A DNA stretch of 64,000 nucleotides from assembly GCA_030432695.1 (NCBI GenBank), contig JAUILN010000002.1, positions 124,001 to 188,000 of the forward strand, given 5' to 3'. Shown here piece by piece: positions 57,922-64,000 of this stretch. The notes below the pieces were generated by a model that was given only the letters and a program-made list of their open reading frames with translations, did not search any database and was not told the origin of the DNA. A program made the translations under genes and the position numbers. The DNA comes from a bacterium (lineage in GTDB: Bacteria; Planctomycetota; UBA1135; UBA2386). Position 1 is the first letter of the stretch. Each line of letters begins with the position of its first letter.

Positions 57922-59850
57922 ATGGCCGACCCGCTCACCGACTTCGTCGACACCTACCGGACGCTGCTCGATCTCGAACGAGAGGCCGAGGCAGCGGAGG
58001 CGCGGCGTCAACGGGACGAGCTGCCGGGACCCGAACTGGAACGACGCGGTGTCACCCTGCGCCGCCTGCTGGTCGCCGACCTGCGACCGGGTCTCGGCGG
58101 ACGCATCGTGGTGGTGCTCGAACGCCCCGATGGCGAGGCGCTGCCGTTCCACCGGTTCACGCCGGGCGACGTGGTGGGACTGCGCACCGTGCGCGACGAC
58201 CGCCCGACCGACCAGGAGATCAGCGGCGTGATCGACGCGGTGCACGAGAAGCGCATCGAGGTCGCGCTCGAGGAGGACGATCAGGACGAACTACCGTCGT
58301 TGGTCCGGCTCGATCGGTTGAGCCCGGACGTGACCTGGCGGCGCATGCTGCGCGCCCTCGACCGCCTGCCGGGGCGCGACCTCGGCGATGCGCGCAAGGT
58401 GCGCGACGCGGCGTTCGCCGACGAGCCCCCCGCGTTCGGCACGCGGCCCACCATCGAAGAACTCGGCTGGCTCGACGAGCGGCTCGATGCATCGCAGCGC
58501 GAAGCGGTGGCGTTCGCCCTGCGCGCCGACCGGTTGGCGCTGATCCACGGCCCGCCGGGAACCGGCAAGACCACCGCGGTGATCGAGGTGATCCGCCAGG
58601 CGGTGGCGCGCGGCGAGAAGGTGCTGGCCACCGCGCCGTCGAACATCGCGGTCGACAACCTGGTCGAACGGCTGGTCGCTGCGGGAGTGCGCGCGGTGCG
58701 GGTCGGTCATCCGGCGCGGGTGCTGGAGTCGGTGAAGCAACACTCACTCGATGCGCTGGTGACCGCCGCGACCGACCCGAGCGTGGCGCGGGCGCTCAAA
58801 CAGGATCTCCAGCAGGCCCGCCGCGCGATCGACCGGGCGGGCTCGAAGGCGGAACGCCGTGAGGCGCGCGGTGCGCTGAAGGACCTCCAGCGCGAACAGC
58901 GACGGCTCGAAGACAGCATCGTCCGCGGCGTGATCGACACCGCGGAGGTGGTGCTGGCGACCTTGACCGGCTGCGACGACCGCGCATTGCGCGACGCGTT
59001 CTTCGAGTTGGTGGTCCTCGACGAGGCCGCGCAGGCACTCGAGCCAGCCAGCTGGATCGCACTGCTGAAGGGCCGGCGCGCGGTGCTGGCGGGTGACCAC
59101 CTGCAGCTGGCGCCGACCATCCGCTCGATGGAAGCCGAACGCCAGGGCCTCGGGCGCACGATGTTCGCACGGCTCGCCGAACAGCACGGAGAGGCGATCA
59201 CTCGGATGCTGACCGTGCAGTACCGGATGCACACGTCGATCATGCAATGGTCGTCGGACGCGCTCTATGGCGGTCGGCTCGAAGCCGACGCCAGCGTCGC
59301 GGACCACCTGCTCGGGGGCTTGGCCGGCGTGCTGGAGACCGAGGAGACGACCACCCCGGCACTGTTCCTGGACACCGCGGGCTGCGGTCTCGACGAGAGC
59401 GAGGACGCCGAAGACCGATCGAAGTCGAATCCGGGCGAGGCCGATCTGGTCGCGAAGCACGTGATGGCGCTCCGCGAGGCAGGAGTCGCCGCCGAGGACA
59501 TCGCGGTGATCACCCCCTACAACGCCCAGGTCCAGTTGCTGCGTGAACGACTGTCCGGCGAGTTGGCGCACGAGGGCCAGGCTGGCCTCGAGGTCGGCAC
59601 GGTCGATGGCTTCCAGGGCCGAGAGAAGGAGGCCATCGTGCTGAGCACCGTCCGCTCGAACCCCGACGGCGAGGTCGGCTTCCTGAAGGACGCACGGCGG
59701 ATGAATGTGGCGGTGACTCGCGCACGACGGCACGTCGCATTGATCGGCGACAGCGCGACGCTCTGCTGTGATCCGTTCCTGGCAGGTCTAGTCGAACACC
59801 TCCAGACGCACGGCGTCTATCGCAGTGCCTGGGAATTCCTCGGTGGATGA
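57922..59850 (+). CDS. SMUBP2/IGHMBP2-like superfamily 1B DNA/RNA helicase
   Basis: A 642-residue helicase. Residues about 1-170 form an OB-like N-terminal domain with SMUBP2 features (GDVVGL, ISGVIDAVHEKRIEVAL). The helicase motifs are all visible: Q-motif LDASQREAVAFAL, Walker A GPPGTGKTT (about residues 211-219), Ia ATAPSNIAVDNL, Walker B VVLDEAAQ (about 363), III LAGDHLQLAPT, IV LTVQYRMH, V VGTVDGFQGREKEAIVLSTVRSN and VI NVAVTRARRHVALIGD. A basic insert (about 290-335) between Ia and II is rich in Arg and Glu and probably coiled. Relatives unwind nucleic acid 5' to 3'. The next gene starts 16 nt downstream. Confidence 0.93.
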   Translation: MADPLTDFVDTYRTLLDLEREAEAAEARRQRDELPGPELERRGVTLRRLLVADLRPGLGGRIVVVLERPDGEALPFHRFTPGDVVGLRTVRDDRPTDQEISGVIDAVHEKRIEVALEEDDQDELPSLVRLDRLSPDVTWRRMLRALDRLPGRDLGDARKVRDAAFADEPPAFGTRPTIEELGWLDERLDASQREAVAFALRADRLALIHGPPGTGKTTAVIEVIRQAVARGEKVLATAPSNIAVDNLVERLVAAGVRAVRVGHPARVLESVKQHSLDALVTAATDPSVARALKQDLQQARRAIDRAGSKAERREARGALKDLQREQRRLEDSIVRGVIDTAEVVLATLTGCDDRALRDAFFELVVLDEAAQALEPASWIALLKGRRAVLAGDHLQLAPTIRSMEAERQGLGRTMFARLAEQHGEAITRMLTVQYRMHTSIMQWSSDALYGGRLEADASVADHLLGGLAGVLETEETTTPALFLDTAGCGLDESEDAEDRSKSNPGEADLVAKHVMALREAGVAAEDIAVITPYNAQVQLLRERLSGELAHEGQAGLEVGTVDGFQGREKEAIVLSTVRSNPDGEVGFLKDARRMNVAVTRARRHVALIGDSATLCCDPFLAGLVEHLQTHGVYRSAWEFLGG

Positions 59851-59865
59851 CCTAGGTCGCTCGCC

Positions 59866-60810
59866 ATGCCTTCCGACAAGACGGCCCAGTTCCCGAAGGA
59901 GTCCAATCAGAAGGGCGAGTTCGTCCGCCAGGCGAGCGCGTTCCGCGAGTGGATCAAGGCAGACGGCAGCACGCCGTTCCCGCCGGCCCGCGACCGCTAC
60001 CACCTCTACGTGTCGTTGGCGTGCCCCTGGGCGCACCGGACGATCATCGTGCGCAAGCTGAAGGGTCTCGAAGACGTGATCGGGATGACCGTCGTCGACC
60101 CGATCCGCGACGACAAGGGCTGGCGGTTCCGCGAGGGCCGCGGGCATACCAGGGACCCGATCGAGGGCTTCGAGTATCTGTCGGAGGCCTACCTGCGCAC
60201 CGATCCCCATTTCGACGGACGCGTGACGGTGCCGACCCTGTGGGACAAGGAGACCGGGCGGGTCGTCAACAACGAGTCGGCCGAGATCATCCGGATGCTC
60301 AATGCCGAGTTCGAGCACTGCGGCGCGAGCGGCCCGGACCTGTATCCCGCGGCGATCCGCGACGAGATCGACATGATCAACCAGTCCGTCTACGACCACG
60401 TGAACAACGGGGTCTACCGGTGCGGGTTCGCCAGCACGCAGGAGGCCTACGACGAGGCGTTCGATGCGCTGTTCCGGACGCTGGACGTGCTCGATCAGGG
60501 TCTCGCGAAGCAGCGCTACCTCTGCGGCAGCAGGATCACCGAGGCCGATTGGCGGCTGTTCACCACGCTGATCCGTTTCGACGCCGTCTACGTCGGCCAC
60601 TTCAAGTGCAACCTGCGGCGGATCGCCGACCACCCGAACCTGTCCGGCTATCTGCGCGACCTCTACCAGCAGCCGGGAATCGCCGAGACGGTGGACTTCG
60701 ACCACATCAAGCGGCACTACTACGGCACCCACCACCGGCTCAACCCGAGCGGCATCGTGCCGAACGGACCGGCGCTGGACCTGGACGCACCGCACGGACG
60801 AGGGACGTGA
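59866..60810 (+). CDS. Xi-class glutathione S-transferase/glutathionyl-hydroquinone reductase
   Basis: A 314-residue protein of the YqjG/ECM4 type. The catalytic cysteine is C53 in SLACPWAHR, followed by VPTLWDKETGRVVNNESAEIIRML for glutathione binding and the C-terminal helical domain with VYRCGFASTQEAYDEA, RYLCGSRITEADWRLFTTLIRFDAVYVGHFKCN and HIKRHYYGTHHRLNP. Family members reduce glutathionyl-hydroquinones in the cytoplasm. The stop overlaps the GTG of the outer-membrane protein gene by four bases; it lies 16 nt behind the helicase gene. Confidence 0.93.
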   Translation: MPSDKTAQFPKESNQKGEFVRQASAFREWIKADGSTPFPPARDRYHLYVSLACPWAHRTIIVRKLKGLEDVIGMTVVDPIRDDKGWRFREGRGHTRDPIEGFEYLSEAYLRTDPHFDGRVTVPTLWDKETGRVVNNESAEIIRMLNAEFEHCGASGPDLYPAAIRDEIDMINQSVYDHVNNGVYRCGFASTQEAYDEAFDALFRTLDVLDQGLAKQRYLCGSRITEADWRLFTTLIRFDAVYVGHFKCNLRRIADHPNLSGYLRDLYQQPGIAETVDFDHIKRHYYGTHHRLNPSGIVPNGPALDLDAPHGRGT

Positions 60811-62099
60811 CCGATCGACGCCGCCGCAGCCCGACCCGAGTCCTGCTCGCTCTGGGTCTGGCGGCGGTGGCGACGCCGCTCCACGCGCAGGTCCTGCTGG
60901 AGGAGGAGAGGGCCCGCAAAGGCGACGACTCCTACACGGTGCTGCCGTTCGCGTTCTCGACCGAGTCGCTCGACTTCGCCTTCGGTGTCGGCGGTGGGAG
61001 CGCCGGCCATTGGCAGCCCACCACGCGCTTCGGCGCCGCGGCGCTGGGCACCGCCAACCAGAGCCGCGCGGTGTTCGCGATGCTGTATGGCCTGCGTCTG
61101 GACGACCGCCTGTTCGTCGACGTCAACGCCTCGGCGGGTGACTACACCCGATTGAGGACCTACGGCGACGTGCCCGGCAACCGGTCGATCCCGCGTGCAG
61201 GAAGGCACGACTCGTCACAGGAGTCGTTCCGCGAGGGGCCTGGCTTCGACGGCTGGATCGACGCGCGTTTTCGCTACACGCTGCCGATCGGGGCAGGGCG
61301 GCAGGACGGATTGCAGCGCGTATCGGTACGCGACGGACTCCTGCATCGCGCCGACCGTCACGCCCTCGAGTTCCCAGGTTGGGTGCGGCTGGAACTGCGG
61401 CCGGTGCATCGCAGCTACGCCTTCGAAGCCCAACCGCGCGATGGCATCCAGCCGCTCCCGGAGCTGCGCCTCGACGAGACCGCGCTGGCGTTCTCGCTCG
61501 AGCACGACAACACCGACCAGCCGAGCGACCCGGGGCACGGGACCTTCCAGCGACTCACCGTGAAGCAAGGCTTCGACGTGGGCAACGGCACCCAGGACTG
61601 GACCTCGCTCGAAGCCGAGGCCGCGGCCTACTTCACGCTGCCCGACGTGCCGACCCTGCGCCGCAGCGTGCTGGCCCTCGACCTGTGGACCGCCGACACG
61701 CCGAGTTGGGACGACGACGGCACCGGGCGACCTCCGCCCTATGACGGCGCGCGGCTGGGTGGCTTCTTCCGGATGCGCGGCTACGACGTCCACCGCTTCC
61801 ACGACCGCGCGGCACTCTATGGCTGTGCCGAGCTGCGCATCACGCCGGAGTGGAACCCGTTCGAGGCCTGGCGTGATCGACGCTACGCCGTGGAGTGGAT
61901 CCAGGTGGCGGGCTTCGTCGAGGCCGGCCGGGTCGCGCCCACGTGGTCGCTCGATTCGCTGACCACCGACCTGGATTGGAGCGCGGGCGTCGGCCTGCGG
62001 CTGATGACCTTCCGCTCGGTGCTCCGTCTCGATGCGGGCTTCTCGGACGAAGGCGGCGCGCTGTGGGCGATGGTCAGCCACCCCTTCGGCGCGCGCTGA
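60807..62099 (+). CDS. BamA/TamA-like outer-membrane beta-barrel protein
   Basis: A 430-residue protein begun at GTG (overlapping the GST stop), with a signal peptide (LLALGLAAVATPLHAQ). There are no POTRA domains. The body is a series of amphipathic strands with turns (SLDFAFGVGGGSAG, AVFAMLYGLRLDDRLFVDVNASAG, ETALAFSLEHDNTDQPSDPGHGTFQRLTVKQGF). It ends with the surface-antigen D15 pattern: LGGFFRMRGYDVHRFHDRAALYGCAELRI, then VQVAGF-like WIQVAGFVEAGRV, GVGLRL and a final strand. The RMRGYD matches the VRGF/Y-type signature in loop 6 of this superfamily. A porin-like or assembly role is inferred. Confidence 0.82.
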   Translation: MTDRRRRSPTRVLLALGLAAVATPLHAQVLLEEERARKGDDSYTVLPFAFSTESLDFAFGVGGGSAGHWQPTTRFGAAALGTANQSRAVFAMLYGLRLDDRLFVDVNASAGDYTRLRTYGDVPGNRSIPRAGRHDSSQESFREGPGFDGWIDARFRYTLPIGAGRQDGLQRVSVRDGLLHRADRHALEFPGWVRLELRPVHRSYAFEAQPRDGIQPLPELRLDETALAFSLEHDNTDQPSDPGHGTFQRLTVKQGFDVGNGTQDWTSLEAEAAAYFTLPDVPTLRRSVLALDLWTADTPSWDDDGTGRPPPYDGARLGGFFRMRGYDVHRFHDRAALYGCAELRITPEWNPFEAWRDRRYAVEWIQVAGFVEAGRVAPTWSLDSLTTDLDWSAGVGLRLMTFRSVLRLDAGFSDEGGALWAMVSHPFGAR

Positions 62100-62146
62100 C
62101 CGCGGGGTCCTTGCGCATCACCCCGCACCCGTTACGAACGATCTCC

Positions 62147-63937
62147 ATGCCAAGGAATTGGGTCGCGATCCTCGCCACGATCGGCGCGCTCGGCTGCTCG
62201 ACCGCACAAGGCCTGCGCCTGCCGCCCCGCGGTGCCGGCGCGCGAGCCGGCTCGGCGATGCTGCCGCTGATCCGGGGACTCACCGTGCAGGAGCGCGAGG
62301 CGCTGCTCTGGCAGGAGTTCGCGGCCGGCAACGTGCCGGCGTTCGTCCGCGAGTTCGTCCCCGTCGTCGTCCGCCGCCCCGACACCACCGGCAGGGTCCG
62401 CGAGATCCGCTACGAGGTCCTGCCCGACTACCTCGCGTTCGGCAGCGACCAGGACTTCTTCCGGATGCCGATGACGCCGACCCTCGGCCAGCAGATCGCC
62501 GACCTGCTCGACTGCTCGCTGCCGACGCGACGGATGGTCGACGACATCTGGGCCGCCGCGCCGGTGCAGCTCCAGCCGACCTTCTTCGATCCGAACGTCT
62601 ACGACATCGTCTCGCCGGACATCTTCTGGCAGCACCATCAGCGGGTCGAAGTGCTGCGCGCGGGACGGCCGCTCGGTGCGCTGACCGCGGGCACCAAGAA
62701 GGACGTGGTGATCACCGCGCGGCTGGCGAGCGTCTCCAACCGCGTGGCGATCTACGGCTGGCACCGGACCAACGGGCAGCCGATCCAGCCGCTCTACACC
62801 GGGCACGTCGACTGGTATGCCGATTACAGCCACGGCATCCGGCTGGTGAGGAACCGCGTGCTGGTCGATGGGCAGCGGATGACGGTGGCGCAGGTGCTGG
62901 CGCATCCGATCCTGCATCCATTGCTCAGCGATGAAGGCGCCTTCACCTCGTCGCGGTATCCGACGCCCACGCCCGACGAGACCTTCCCGTTCCACGACGC
63001 GTTCCCGTCGAGTGGCCCGCAGCTCGGCTCCTGGCGCGCGAAGTTCACCGCTCCGCAGGTGGTGAACTTCACGCCACCGGCTCCCGGTGGTGACGGTTAC
63101 GCGGTCGTCGTCCAGGACCCCCGCGGCGGCACCGACTCGCTGCGCTGCGGCGCGCCGACCACCACCGACCAAGTCGTGCAGGCGGAGGTGTATTGCGACT
63201 ACCGCCCGGGCCTCGCAGCCGACGGCTTCGAGCGGGTCGGCGTGTTCGCCCGCGACCGCGCGGCCGGCGCGTTCGACGGCACGCTGAGCCAGGCCGGTGC
63301 GTGCTACGCGCTGTGCTGGGACAGCCACGACGGCCGGCTGTGGTGCATGAGGGCTGCGGGCGGATCCCTCACCGATCTCCTGCCAGCCCCGCTGCACCTT
63401 CGAACCAGCGCCTGGCATCGCTTCCGCATCGAGGCCCGCGGCGCGCAGCTGCGCTTCCTGGTCGACGGCCAGGAGATCCTCGCCACCACCGACGCGACCC
63501 ACGCCCAGGGCGAGTGCGGCCTCGGCCACCACGAGTTCTTCGCGACCAACTCCAACGCCCGCGGCACCCAGGCCGACAACTTCTTCGCCGACGTCCCCGA
63601 CGCGCTCGACCTCGCGCTCGACCAGGACACCTCCGGTCGCCTGGTGATCGAGACCCGCCGCGGCGTGCCCTTCGACCTGTACTTCCGCCCGATCACGGTC
63701 GTTCCCGGCGCCTTCCCCGACGGCTGGTTCTACGGCCTGGATCCCGCGGCCGGAGACCTCGCCGCCCAGCTCGGCTCGCCACCCCCGCTGTTCGTCGGCC
63801 TGTTCGACGCCCGTGGCCGCGCCGACCTGACCCTGCCCGTGCCCCCCGGCCTCGACCTGCAGATGGTCGCGCTCGACCTCGACCGCAGCATCGAACCGCT
63901 CTCCGCCTCGCGCCCCGCCGCGCTGCGCACGCGTTAG
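62147..63937 (+). CDS. Lipoprotein with a planctomycete-specific N-terminal domain and a concanavalin-like C-terminal domain
   Basis: A 596-residue protein. The lipobox is IGALGC near residue 17. Residues about 40-280 include FVREFVPVVVRRPDT, EVLPDYLAFGSDQDFFRMPMTP, TRRMVDDIWAAAPVQLQP and GTKKDVVI, with a VDWYADYSHGIR segment; this looks like a peptidase- or amidase-like fold, but no catalytic set could be confirmed. Residues about 300-490 form a LamG/3-keto-disaccharide-hydrolase-like sandwich (VQAEVYCDYRPG, AWHRFRIEARGAQLRFLVDGQEIL, ADNFFADV). The last ~100 residues (FDLYFRPITVVPGA, FVGLFDARGRADLTLPVP) resemble the terminal domain of other secreted proteins here. It lies 47 nt behind the outer-membrane protein gene. 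Confidence 0.72.
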   Translation: MPRNWVAILATIGALGCSTAQGLRLPPRGAGARAGSAMLPLIRGLTVQEREALLWQEFAAGNVPAFVREFVPVVVRRPDTTGRVREIRYEVLPDYLAFGSDQDFFRMPMTPTLGQQIADLLDCSLPTRRMVDDIWAAAPVQLQPTFFDPNVYDIVSPDIFWQHHQRVEVLRAGRPLGALTAGTKKDVVITARLASVSNRVAIYGWHRTNGQPIQPLYTGHVDWYADYSHGIRLVRNRVLVDGQRMTVAQVLAHPILHPLLSDEGAFTSSRYPTPTPDETFPFHDAFPSSGPQLGSWRAKFTAPQVVNFTPPAPGGDGYAVVVQDPRGGTDSLRCGAPTTTDQVVQAEVYCDYRPGLAADGFERVGVFARDRAAGAFDGTLSQAGACYALCWDSHDGRLWCMRAAGGSLTDLLPAPLHLRTSAWHRFRIEARGAQLRFLVDGQEILATTDATHAQGECGLGHHEFFATNSNARGTQADNFFADVPDALDLALDQDTSGRLVIETRRGVPFDLYFRPITVVPGAFPDGWFYGLDPAAGDLAAQLGSPPPLFVGLFDARGRADLTLPVPPGLDLQMVALDLDRSIEPLSASRPAALRTR

Positions 63938-64000
63938 AAGGTCGGGTCAGGGCATGCTCCTCCGACCGGGGCGCGGCCGCCGATCCGTGACCGCGTTTCC

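Noticed and set aside
1..64000. tRNA, rRNA, CRISPR arrays and intact insertion sequences
   Set aside because: Looked for by eye on both strands; no cloverleaf with GTTCRA, no rRNA landmark, no regularly spaced repeats and no transposase were recognised. A covariance-model scan would be decisive.

Overview
The window is GC-rich, densely coded bacterial chromosome (roughly 70% G+C by eye). Several features point to a member of the Planctomycetota, probably a marine Pla163/Engelhardtia-like lineage: DUF1080 proteins, prenyltransferase/squalene-oxidase-like repeat proteins, an ECF sigma factor fused to a membrane-spanning carboxypeptidase-regulatory-like protein, DUF2961, and many large secreted proteins of unknown function. 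That assignment is inference. I saw no rRNA, tRNA, CRISPR array, intact insertion sequence or phage module.

Layout. 0-9 kb: a candidate selenoprotein of the ArsC/Spx-like thioredoxin fold, with an in-frame TGA at the first position of its CxxC motif; a lipoprotein; a CxxCH protein overlapping an RlmI-like methyltransferase; a bidirectional terminator; a pseudopilin-like lipoprotein divergent from a tetR-hydrolase operon with a perfect palindromic operator candidate; and a GNAT gene followed by a CBS-HEPN-type protein. 9-15.4 kb: a glycine-rich RRM protein, then an aspartate-family block in which metB-like, a compact aspartokinase-homoserine dehydrogenase fusion and metC-like genes are joined by 4-nt overlaps, divergent from asd. 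15.5-23 kb: an S9B peptidase, then an H-NOX sensor with an HNOBA-type hybrid kinase, divergent from a translationally coupled trio (haem-oxygenase-like diiron oxidase, methyltransferase, Fe(II)/2OG oxygenase) that looks like a small-molecule pathway.

23-25 kb is a decayed islet: an AlbA_2/Schlafen-type ATPase with one frameshift and one nonsense codon, overlapping a ParA-like gene with an internal deletion. 25-41 kb: secreted propeller-like protein, extradiol dioxygenase, beta-CASP nuclease, SGNH-TPR membrane protein, gamma-glutamyltransferase, a 1421-aa CAP/prenyltransferase-repeat/HEAT protein, a secreted Xaa-Pro peptidase and a tandem DUF1080 protein. 41-51 kb: the sigma-factor fusion and its coupled partner, a second prenyltransferase-repeat protein, and secreted proteins including a large Ig-like/beta-helix lipoprotein. 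51-64 kb: a PstS-like binding protein preceded by two perfect palindromes, small membrane proteins, a MATE exporter, a DUF2961 protein, an SMUBP2-like helicase, a GST and outer-membrane/lipoprotein genes.

How the genes work together. Many neighbours overlap by four bases (ATGA/GTGA), so translational coupling is common and marks the operons: CxxCH protein-methyltransferase, tetR-hydrolase, metB-AK/HSDH-metC, diiron oxidase-methyltransferase-dioxygenase, sigma fusion and partner, GST-outer membrane protein. The most promising undescribed system is the NO-sensor pair facing the three-enzyme redox cassette at 17.8-22.9 kb. The most striking single gene is the TGA-containing ArsC-like protein at the left edge.
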